Below, one piece after another: positions 55,839 to 63,243 of a stretch of DNA of 64,000 nucleotides (its first letter is position 1; each line of letters begins with the position of its first letter). The stretch is from Methylibium sp965279545 (GTDB lineage Bacteria > Pseudomonadota > Gammaproteobacteria > Burkholderiales > Burkholderiaceae_C): assembly GCF_965279545.1 (NCBI RefSeq), contig NZ_OZ257250.1:1116001-1180000 (forward strand), written 5' to 3'. Made by a program: the position numbers and the translations under genes. The notes beneath the pieces were generated by a model. The model searched no databases. It was not told the origin of the DNA and was given only the letters and a program-made list of their open reading frames with translations.

Positions 55839-56396
55839 ATGACCGACACACCGGTCCCCGACCGCCGCCAGTTCCTGCGGCACACCGCCCGCCTCGCGAC
55901 CGCCGGTGCCCTGCTGGCACGAGTGGCACCGGCCCGGGCCTCGTTGCGGGGAGCACGCAGTCTGGCCATGGTGCACACCCACACACACGAGCAGATTGCC
56001 CTGGTCTACGCCTTCGACGAGCGGTATGTTCCCGATGCACTGGGTTCGCTGAACTGCTTCCTGCGCGACCATTACACCGGCGACATCGGACTGATCGACC
56101 CGCGCGTGTTCGATCTCCTGCACAGCGTGCAGACCGTGCTGGGCAGCGAGCGCTCGTTCGAGGTGATCTCCGGCTATCGATGCCCTGCCACCAACGCCCA
56201 CCTGCGTGAAACACGAGGCGGCGGCGTGGCCAAGCACAGCCTGCACATGGACGGCTGCGCGATCGACGTGCGCCTGCCCGGCGTGCCGCTGGCCGATCTG
56301 CGCGACGCGGCGCTGTCGCTGCGCCTCGGCGGCGTGGGCTTCTACCCGGGCGAACAGTTCGTGCACCTCGACACCGGCCGCGTGCGGAACTGGTGA
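55839..56396 (+). CDS. YcbK-like M15-family murein peptidase (DUF882), Tat-exported
   Basis: 185 residues. The N terminus DRRQFLRHTARLATAG carries a twin-arginine motif, so Tat export is likely. The catalytic fold shows VISGYRCPATNAHLR, then KHSLHMDGCAIDVRL (zinc His and Asp) and FVHLDTGRVR with the second His, as in the YcbK/VanY-like DD-carboxypeptidase group (E. coli MepK). MepK cleaves 3-3 crosslinks, which fits the adjacent L,D-transpeptidase gene. The spacing to that gene is six bases. Confidence 0.88.
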   Translation: MTDTPVPDRRQFLRHTARLATAGALLARVAPARASLRGARSLAMVHTHTHEQIALVYAFDERYVPDALGSLNCFLRDHYTGDIGLIDPRVFDLLHSVQTVLGSERSFEVISGYRCPATNAHLRETRGGGVAKHSLHMDGCAIDVRLPGVPLADLRDAALSLRLGGVGFYPGEQFVHLDTGRVRNW

Positions 56397-56444
56397 GCGA
56401 CTCGCCTGGCGGGCCGTTGCACCGGGACGGCGATCGAGTCGCCA

Positions 56445-56458
56445 TTGACGCTCGTCAA
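56445..56458. promoter_or_regulatory. FNR/Anr-like dyad upstream of phaC
   Basis: TTGAC-GCTC-GTCAA palindrome, 61 bases before the phaC ATG. It matches the TTGAY-N4-RTCAA pattern and would suit oxygen-dependent control of PHA synthesis. A matching dyad lies at the far end of this gene group (61110-61123). Confidence 0.55.
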
Positions 56459-56519
56459 GCAGGCGCTGACGCTGTCGTGCATCAATGGTGGCTACCGTCA
56501 GATTTCACACTGCCCTTCG

Positions 56520-58283
56520 ATGACACGCCCCGGCACGCCTCCCACTCTCCCGGCAGCGACACCGGCCCGCGATGACGGCGCGGAGGCGATGCGCGTCCTC
56601 GACCGGCTGCGCGAGGCCGGCCTGGCGCGATCGACCGGCGGGTTCTCGCCGGAGTCGCTGGCGCTGGCCTGGGCCGACTGGGCCACACACCTTGCCGGCG
56701 CACCCGGCAAGCGCGTCGAACTCGCGCTGCGCGCCTCGCAGGCCGCGACCGCCCTGGCGGGCACCGCACTCCGAGCCAACGAACCCGCGGCCCTGCCGGC
56801 GTGCCCGGGCGACCCGCGCTTCGCGGCGCCGGCCTGGCAGGGCTGGCCGTACCGCCTGTGGGCCCAGGCCTTCCTGCTGACCGAAGCCTGGTGGCAGCAG
56901 GCCGCGCGCGACGTGCCGGGGACACAGCCGCATCACGAGGACGTGGTCTCGTTCGTTGCCCGCCAGTGGCTGGACATGGTGGCGCCTTCGAACCTGCCCT
57001 GGAGCAATCCCGAGGTCCTGCAGCGCACGTTCAACCAGGGCGGCCTCAACCTGTGGCAGGGCGGCATCAACTTCGCGCACGATGTCTGGCGCCGCACTGC
57101 CGGGCAGCCGCCCGAAGGCAGCGAGGCCTTCGTCGTCGGCCGCGACCTCGCCGTGACGCCGGGCCGCGTGGTCCTGCGCAACCACCTGGTCGAGTTGATC
57201 CAGTACAGCCCGGCCACGCCGAGCGTGTACGCCGAGCCGGTGCTGCTGGTGCCGGCCTGGATCATGAAGTACTACATCCTCGATCTTTCGCCGCACAACT
57301 CGCTGGTGCGCTGGCTGGTCTCGAAGGGGCACACGGTGTTCTGCCTGTCGTGGCGCAACGTCACGGCCGACGACCGCGATCTGTCGCTCGACGACTACCG
57401 GCGCCTGGGGCCGATGGCGGCGCTCGACGCGATCGGTGCGATCGTTCCCGGCCGCAAGGTGCATGCGGTCGGCTACTGCCTCGGCGGCACGCTGCTCGCC
57501 ATGGCCGCCGCCGCGATGGCGCGCGCCGGCGACACCCGCCTCGCGTCGGTGACGCTGCTGGCCGCGCAGACCGACTTCACCGAGCCGGGCGAGCTGCAGC
57601 TCTTCATCGACCCGGCCCAGGTCCACATGCTCGACAGCATGATGTGGCAGCGCGGTTTCCTCACCGCCGAACAGATGTCCGGCGCGTTCCAGATGCTGCA
57701 GTCGAACGACCTGGTCTGGTCGCGCGTCGTGCACGAGTACCTGATGGGCGAGCGCGCGCCGATGATCGACCTGATGGCCTGGAACGCCGACAGCACGCGC
57801 ATGCCGTACCGCATGCACTCCGAGTACCTGCACGGCCTGTTCCTCGGCAACGACCTTGCCGCTGGCCGCACCCTCGTCGACGGGCATCCGGTGGCGCTGC
57901 AGAACATCCGCGTGCCGATCTTCGCGGTCGGCACCGAGCGCGACCACGTCGCGCCCTGGCCCTCGGTCTACAAGATCCACTACCTGGCCGACACCGATGT
58001 CACGTTTGCACTGACCAACGGCGGCCACAACGCCGGCATCGTCAACGAGCCCGGCCATCCGCACCGGCACTACCGCCTGCTGGAGAAGGCCGCCGCCGCC
58101 CCCTGCCTCGGCGCCGACGAATGGCAGGCTGCCGCGCCGCTGCACGAAGGCTCGTGGTGGCCGGCCTGGCAGCATTGGCTGGTGCGGCATTCGGCCGGGA
58201 AGCGCGTTGCGCCGCCGCGCGCCGCCGCGCCGGGGCGGGCACCCCTGGGCGACGCGCCGGGCACCTACGTGCTGCAGCGCTGA
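56520..58283 (+). CDS. phaC: Poly(3-hydroxyalkanoate) synthase
   Basis: 587 residues, class I-type length. It polymerises 3-hydroxyacyl-CoA to PHA on granules. The lipase-like box is VGYCLGGTLLAMA with the catalytic Cys, the Asp lies near ERDHVAPWPSVYKIHYL, and the His in LTNGGHNAGIVNEPGH. NPEVLQRTFNQGGLNLWQG is a typical N-terminal segment. The ATG at 56520 (MTRPGTPPTL) is used; other in-frame Met codons upstream overlap the FNR-like dyad. It faces the alcohol dehydrogenase relic. Confidence 0.93.
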   Translation: MTRPGTPPTLPAATPARDDGAEAMRVLDRLREAGLARSTGGFSPESLALAWADWATHLAGAPGKRVELALRASQAATALAGTALRANEPAALPACPGDPRFAAPAWQGWPYRLWAQAFLLTEAWWQQAARDVPGTQPHHEDVVSFVARQWLDMVAPSNLPWSNPEVLQRTFNQGGLNLWQGGINFAHDVWRRTAGQPPEGSEAFVVGRDLAVTPGRVVLRNHLVELIQYSPATPSVYAEPVLLVPAWIMKYYILDLSPHNSLVRWLVSKGHTVFCLSWRNVTADDRDLSLDDYRRLGPMAALDAIGAIVPGRKVHAVGYCLGGTLLAMAAAAMARAGDTRLASVTLLAAQTDFTEPGELQLFIDPAQVHMLDSMMWQRGFLTAEQMSGAFQMLQSNDLVWSRVVHEYLMGERAPMIDLMAWNADSTRMPYRMHSEYLHGLFLGNDLAAGRTLVDGHPVALQNIRVPIFAVGTERDHVAPWPSVYKIHYLADTDVTFALTNGGHNAGIVNEPGHPHRHYRLLEKAAAAPCLGADEWQAAAPLHEGSWWPAWQHWLVRHSAGKRVAPPRAAAPGRAPLGDAPGTYVLQR

Positions 58284-58298
58284 AGGCTCTCGCGGCGC

Positions 58299-59170
58299 TC
58301 AGGCCGTCTCGTCGGCGACGTGCATCACGACGCGCCCCTCGATGTCGCCGCGTTTCATGCGCTCGAACACCGTGTTGATGTTGTCGATCCGGTCTTCGGT
58401 GTAGATCCCGCGCACCCGGCCTTCGCCCGCGAAGGCCAGCGCTTCCTGCAGGTCCTTGCGCGTGCCGACGATCGAGCCGCGCACGGTCTTGGCGTTGAGC
58501 ACCACGTCGAAGATCGGCAGCGCGAAATCGCCCGGCGGCAGGCCCACCAGGGACATCGTGCCGCGCTTGTGCAGCATGCCCAGGGCCTGGGAGAAGGCGC
58601 TGCGCGATACCGCCGTCACCAGGACGCCGTGCGCGCCGCGGATCGCACGCTGCACCTCCTGCACCGGGTCCTGCGTGCGCGCGTTGACCACCATGTCGGC
58701 GCCGAGCTGCTTCGCGAGCGCCAGCTTGGCATCGTCGACGTCGACCCCGATGACGTGAAAACCCATGGCCTTGGCGTACTGCACCGCGAAGTGGCCGAGC
58801 CCGCCGATGCCGGAGACGGTGTAGCCGGTCATCTGCTGCTCGTCGCAGAGCGTCTCCCAGCCGGTGATGCAATGTTCGCAGTGGCCGCAAGCGGTGTGCA
58901 GCCAGGGCACACCGACGCGGTCACCCTCCTTGACGCCCTTGACGCCGGCGCCGAGCGCGGCCACGAAGCCGACGCCTTCGTGGCCGGGGATGAAGGGCAA
59001 GGTGGGCCTGACCGGCCAGTCGCCATCGGCGGCGTGCAGGTCGGTGTGGCACACGCCCGAGGCGATCACCTCACCAGCACCTGGCCGGGCGTGACCTCGG
59101 GCACGGGCACTTCTTCGATCTGCAGGGGGTGGCCGAAGGTGTGGACGATGGCGGCTTTCATCATGTTCAT
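58299..59170 (-). pseudogene. Decayed zinc alcohol dehydrogenase (AdhA/AdhP-like), frameshift plus internal deletion
   Basis: The N terminus MNMMKAAIVHTFGHPLQIEEV ends in an early stop. The rest (VIASGVCHTDLHAADGDWP onward) continues in another frame. At about 59068-59074 the DNA reads CTGGTGAGGTGATC; one extra G would restore the family sequence LVRVIASGVCH. In addition, TGYTV is joined directly to SGIGGLGH (near 58814), where intact AdhA proteins have about 54 more residues, including the third catalytic zinc Cys. The remaining parts, including HEGVGFVAALG, the structural-zinc Cys cluster CGHCEHC and VVMHVADETA, are well preserved, so the decay is recent. A sequencing error could explain the frameshift but not the deletion. 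Confidence 0.85.
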
Positions 59171-59215
59171 GGCGATCTCCGGTGAATCGGGGGGAGTGAA
59201 TGCGAAGCGCGGCGC

Positions 59216-60985
59216 TCAGGCGGCGCCGGTCGGGGCAGGGAGCCGCGGGCCCCGCTGGATGCGGGCCGATGCGCCTTCGGCGGGCATCAGCACGCCGCGG
59301 CCGCCGTGTTCGATGTGGGCCGCGTTGGCCTCGTCGGTGTCCAGGTGCATCTCGGTCGCGAACTCGGCGCCGACGCGCACCGCGACATCCCTGAAGACCA
59401 GCGAGCGCCCCTCGCTGTGCACTTCGACATCGACCTGTTCGCCGTCGGTCAGGCCGAGTGCCGCGGCGTCGTCGGGCCGGGCGTGGATGTGGCGCTGCGC
59501 GACGATGACACCGTTGCTGCGCAAGCTGCCCGCCGGGCCGCGCAGCGTCACGAGCGGCGTGTTGCCGGTGTGGCCGGACAGGCGCAGCGGCGCGTCGACG
59601 CCGAGCACGAAGGCGTCGGTCTCGGAGATCTCGATCTGGTTCGCCGCGCGGCACGGGCCGAGGACGCGCAGCCCGTGCAACTCGCCGCGCGGGCCGACCA
59701 CGTCCACCGTTTCCTGCGCCGCCCACTGGCCGGGCTGGGAGAGCGGCTTGTGCACGTGCAACTCGTGGCCGGCGCCGAAGAGTGCGGCGCAGGCCGCCTC
59801 GGTCAGGTGCACGTGGCGGGCCGACACGGCGATCGGTACCGTGCGCGTGCCGGCCGGTGCCGAACTCGCCGCGGCCAGCACCCGCTCGCTTTCGCGCGCG
59901 ATCATCCATTGCTCGCGCGTCGCGGTCACCAGCACCTTGACGCGCGAGTGCGCCTGGTGCAGCAGAACCACCTCGTCGCCGGCCAGGCGCACGCCCGCAT
60001 TGGCATCGTCGTCGAAGGCCAGGCCGAGGAAGTCGAAACGTTCGCAGATGCGCTTGCGCATCGGGGCCGAGTTCTCGCCGATGCCGCCGGTGAAGGCGAT
60101 CGCGTCGACGCCGCCCATCACCGCCGCATAGGCGCCGATGTACTTGTGCACGCGGTAGGCGTAGACCTGGATCGCGAGTTGCGCGCGGCGGTCGCCGGCG
60201 GCGGCGCGCTGTTCGATGTCGCGCATGTCGTTGCCCGCACCGGACAGGGCGGCCAGTCCGCTGCGGCGGTAGAGCGTGTCCTCGATCTCGGCCACGTCCA
60301 GGCCCAGCGTGCGCTGCAGGTGGGCGAACAGGCCGGGGTCGACGTCGCCCGAGCGCGTGCCCATCACCAGGCCCTCGAGGGTGGTCATGCCCATCGACGT
60401 GTCGACCGAGACGCCGCGCTCGATCGCGCAGACGCTGGCGCCGTTGCCCAGGTGGCAGCTGACGATGCGCAGGTCCTGCGGCGCGGCCTGCAGCGCAGCG
60501 GCCACGTGCTGCATCACGTACTTGTGCGAGGTGCCGTGGAAGCCGTAGCGGCGCAGGCCGGTGGCGCGCCAGGCCTCGGGCACGGCGTAGGTGAAGGCCC
60601 GCTCGGGGATGGTGTGGTGGAAGGCGGTATCGAACACCGCTACCTGCGGCAGCGCCGGCCAGCACTCGCGCGCGATGCGGATGCCGGCCAGCGCCGGCGG
60701 ATGGTGCAGCGGCGCCAGGTCGGCGCAGGCGGCGATCGCGTCGAGCACCTTGTCGTCGATCACGCAGGCATCGTGGAAGCGGTTGCCGCCGTGCACGACG
60801 CGGTGGCCCACGGCGTCGATGCCGGCAATGCCCTGTGCCGCGAGCAGCGCCGGCACCTGCCGCACGCCGGCCTCGATGCTGTCCAGTCTGTCCAGGTCGA
60901 GCTTGAACAGCTGGCGGTCGAGCGCGGTGTCGAACACGCTGCACTTGAGCGACGAGCTGCCGGCGTTGAAGACGAGGACGTGCAT
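59216..60985 (-). CDS. ackA: Bifunctional acetate kinase-PduL-type phosphotransacylase fusion
   Basis: 589 residues, about 190 more than a normal acetate kinase. Residues 1-375 are AckA: FNAGSSSLK, GHRVVHGG, FDTAFHHTIPE, YGFHGTSHKYV, CHLGNGASV, FTGGIGEN. From about 382 the chain continues as a PduL domain: VPIAVSARHVHLTE, KPLSQPGQWAAQETV, RCGPCRA-type turn at LGPCRAANQIEIS, ARRHIHA-type zinc site QRHIHARPDDAAALG and ATEMHLDTDEANAAHI. PduL swaps CoA for phosphate on acyl-CoA. One chain could therefore turn acetyl-CoA into acetate and ATP. The ATG at 60985 gives MHVLVFNAG. The alcohol dehydrogenase relic lies downstream. Confidence 0.9.
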   Translation of the reverse strand: MHVLVFNAGSSSLKCSVFDTALDRQLFKLDLDRLDSIEAGVRQVPALLAAQGIAGIDAVGHRVVHGGNRFHDACVIDDKVLDAIAACADLAPLHHPPALAGIRIARECWPALPQVAVFDTAFHHTIPERAFTYAVPEAWRATGLRRYGFHGTSHKYVMQHVAAALQAAPQDLRIVSCHLGNGASVCAIERGVSVDTSMGMTTLEGLVMGTRSGDVDPGLFAHLQRTLGLDVAEIEDTLYRRSGLAALSGAGNDMRDIEQRAAAGDRRAQLAIQVYAYRVHKYIGAYAAVMGGVDAIAFTGGIGENSAPMRKRICERFDFLGLAFDDDANAGVRLAGDEVVLLHQAHSRVKVLVTATREQWMIARESERVLAAASSAPAGTRTVPIAVSARHVHLTEAACAALFGAGHELHVHKPLSQPGQWAAQETVDVVGPRGELHGLRVLGPCRAANQIEISETDAFVLGVDAPLRLSGHTGNTPLVTLRGPAGSLRSNGVIVAQRHIHARPDDAAALGLTDGEQVDVEVHSEGRSLVFRDVAVRVGAEFATEMHLDTDEANAAHIEHGGRGVLMPAEGASARIQRGPRLPAPTGAA

Positions 60986-61345
60986 GCCGGTTCTCAGGTC
61001 AACGGCCTGCCGCCGGTGTTCGTGGTGCTGCTCATGGACGATGGCGTCGCGCCGGCGGCGTGATCGAGTGGGGGGATGTTCACGATAGGGACGGCGCGCC
61101 CCCGAGGGCTTGATCCCGATCAAGCGGTGTTGCGCATCACCGCGTCACAGGTGTTGCATCCGGCGCGGTCGGTGCGACATCGCCGGTGCCCGCCGCGCGC
61201 CGCCCCGAAAGGCCACCGCCCGCGGCCCGGGCCTTTGTTCTCGCGGGTTCCGGGATGGCGGGTCCGCACGACGCAGGTCGGCCGGCCCTTGCGGCATGGG
61301 GATTGCACAGACCGGGCCCACCCCACCCATCCACGAGGACCCCTC
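60986..61345. promoter_or_regulatory. Divergent upstream region of ackA-pduL and the GlcG-like gene
   Basis: 360 bases without a supportable gene. It holds one clear element, TTGAT-CCCG-ATCAA at 61110-61123, a perfect FNR/Anr-type dyad about 125 bases upstream of ackA-pduL and 220 bases before the GlcG-like gene. Its position suits the ackA side better. A GAGG precedes the GlcG-like ATG. Nothing else stands out. Confidence 0.6.
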
Positions 61346-61849
61346 ATGAGAATCCGAATCACCACCGTCGCCGTCCTGACGGGGGGCCTGCTGCTGTGCG
61401 GCGCGTCGGGCCAGGCGCTCGAGAAGACGCCGGTGCTCTCGCTCGAGGTGGCGCAGAAGGCCGCGGCGGCCTGCCGTGCGTTGGCCGCGCAGAAGAACTG
61501 GCGCATGGCGGTCGCCGTGGTCGACAGCGGTGCGAACACCATCGTGTTCGAGCGTATGGACCGCAGCTTCCTCGGCAGTGCCGACATCGCGGTTCGCAAG
61601 GCCAGGGCCTCGGCCAACTTCCCGTTTCCGACCAGTGCGGTCGGCGACCTGAGCCTCGACAAGAACGGCAAGCCCGCCCCCGTGCCGGGCTTCGCGTGGA
61701 CGCCCGGGGTGGTGACCTATGGGGGTGGCCTGCCGATCATGGCCGGCGCCGTGCACATCGGCGGCATCGGCGCCAGCGGCGCGGCGCCCGAAGAGGACGA
61801 GCAGTGCGCGAAGGCCGGGCTCGAGGCGATCAAGGATCTGCTGAAGTGA
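61346..61849 (+). CDS. GlcG/HbpS-family haem-binding protein, exported
   Basis: 167 residues. A signal peptide (about residues 1-24, ending SGQA) precedes a complete GlcG/HbpS (DUF336) domain: LSLEVAQKAAAACRALAAQKNWRMAVAVVDSGANTIVFERMD, SADIAVRKARASANFPFPTS, GVVTYGGGLPIMAGAVHIGGIGASGAAPEEDEQCAKAGLEA. Proteins of this family bind haem or cobalamin-like ligands and often sit beside PQQ alcohol dehydrogenase genes. It converges with the cytochrome c gene of that module. Confidence 0.88.
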   Translation: MRIRITTVAVLTGGLLLCGASGQALEKTPVLSLEVAQKAAAACRALAAQKNWRMAVAVVDSGANTIVFERMDRSFLGSADIAVRKARASANFPFPTSAVGDLSLDKNGKPAPVPGFAWTPGVVTYGGGLPIMAGAVHIGGIGASGAAPEEDEQCAKAGLEAIKDLLK

Positions 61850-61888
61850 TGCCGGCTCGGCGATCGAAGCGACCGACCCGTCGCGGCC

Positions 61889-62371
61889 CTACCAGGGCAC
61901 GTAATCGGCGTCCACCGTCTTGCGGTCGGCGGCCTTGACCCGCACCGCTTCGGCACGGAGGAAGGCCACGATGACGCGAATCTCCGTGTCGCTGAGCGAT
62001 CCGTTGAACCCGCCCATCTGCGTGTTCGGACGGCCGTTCTTGATGGTGTTGAACATGAACTCGTCGCTGTTGGCGCCTCCGGGGCCCCAGGCGCCCCGCA
62101 GCAGCTGGGGCGCCTTGCCGCCCTTGCCACGCGAGTTGTGGCACAGCTGGCAATTGCGCCCGAACAGTTCCTCTCCCTGCTTCTCGATGTCCGAGGCCAC
62201 TGCAGGCGCGGGTGTCGCAGCCGGCTCGGCAGCCTGGGCCACGGTGACGCCGGGAGCGCCCGAGGTGGATGCTGGCGCCGGACCGAAGGCCACGGCAGCG
62301 CCGCACAGGGGAAGGGCCAGCAGCACAGCGGCGAGCCGGCGAGACAGAGGGGTGCGGTGTTGTCGCTTCAT
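61889..62371 (-). CDS. Periplasmic c-type cytochrome, XoxG-like
   Basis: 160 residues. The signal segment RRLAAVLLALPLCGAAVAF is followed by a Pro/Ala-rich linker and one class I cytochrome c domain: ELFGRNCQLCHNSRGKG (haem site CxxCH) and a probable axial Met in NTQMGGFNGSLSD. It is the last gene of the PQQ-dehydrogenase operon, 22 bases after the substrate-binding-like gene, so it is the likely electron acceptor. XoxG is the closest functional name, but the assignment is by context. Confidence 0.85.
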   Translation of the reverse strand: MKRQHRTPLSRRLAAVLLALPLCGAAVAFGPAPASTSGAPGVTVAQAAEPAATPAPAVASDIEKQGEELFGRNCQLCHNSRGKGGKAPQLLRGAWGPGGANSDEFMFNTIKNGRPNTQMGGFNGSLSDTEIRVIVAFLRAEAVRVKAADRKTVDADYVPW

Positions 62372-62393
62372 GTCGAGTCGATGGAATGGGAGG

Positions 62394-63182
62394 TCAGGGT
62401 CGGGCGATGCGCGGCAAGCCATAGCGTCCTGCAATCGCGTCGAATCGTCCTTCGGCGCGCAGTGCAACCACTGCGGCGGCGAGGTCGTTCGACAGCGCCG
62501 TGTCGGCGCTGCGCGTCGCCACGGTCATTCCGGTGTACAGGTCGGCGTCGTCCACGGCATCGGTGGCCGCCACGACGCTCTTGCCGGCATCGCCGGTCAG
62601 TGCGGATGACCACACCAGTGCCAGATCGATCTCGCCCGCCTTCAGCGCCTCGATCAAGGCGGCGCTGCCTGGGTAGGGCACGCGAGCAAGCTGCTTGCGG
62701 TACAGGTAGAGATCGGCCGGCGTGGCCGTGACGGCGCCAATGCGGCGTGCACCGCGCAGCGCAGCGACGCTCGGCGCCGGTTTGCCCGGCGCAGCGACAA
62801 GCACATAGCCCAGCACGAGATATGGGCCGGACGTGACGAGCTTGCGCTCGGCCAGGTCCTTGGCCAGGTCGGGATCCTGCGGGATGCCGAGGTAGGCGTC
62901 GCACTTGCCGGCGGCCAGCGTCTGTCGCAGCGCACGGCCGATGCCACCGCGATTGGGAACCTGGGCCCACACCAGTTTCAGCGGACGTCCGAGCTGGCCG
63001 GCGATGGCCTGCGCCACTTCGACATCGATGCCGCGCTCCGGTCGGGCCTCGGAGGAAAACGGCGCGTTGTCGTCGTCCACACACACGCTCAAGTAGGCCG
63101 GCGCATCGGCCTCTGCGGCACGAACCCCGAGGGCACACAACAGCAGTCCGGCAGCGAACGCGAATTTTTTGAAGTTGCTCAT
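62394..63182 (-). CDS. Periplasmic substrate-binding-like protein, XoxJ/MxaJ-type
   Basis: 262 residues. Signal peptide about 1-22 (FAFAAGLLLCALGVRA), then a family-3 solute-binding fold: LSVCVDDDNAPFSSEARPERGIDVEVAQAIAGQLGRPLKLVW, DAYLGIPQDPDLAKD, GEIDLALVWSS. In methanol-dehydrogenase operons MxaJ/XoxJ helps activate the dehydrogenase. The gene lies between a PQQ-dehydrogenase gene (61 bases upstream) and a cytochrome c gene, the same F-J-G order as xox operons. No transporter genes accompany it, which argues against an ABC-transport role. Confidence 0.85.
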   Translation of the reverse strand: MSNFKKFAFAAGLLLCALGVRAAEADAPAYLSVCVDDDNAPFSSEARPERGIDVEVAQAIAGQLGRPLKLVWAQVPNRGGIGRALRQTLAAGKCDAYLGIPQDPDLAKDLAERKLVTSGPYLVLGYVLVAAPGKPAPSVAALRGARRIGAVTATPADLYLYRKQLARVPYPGSAALIEALKAGEIDLALVWSSALTGDAGKSVVAATDAVDDADLYTGMTVATRSADTALSNDLAAAVVALRAEGRFDAIAGRYGLPRIARP

Positions 63183-63243
63183 GAGAGTCGATGGCGGGAC
63201 GGGGTGCGGCCTGCGCCGCACCCCGGATCCCTGCATCAGTCCA

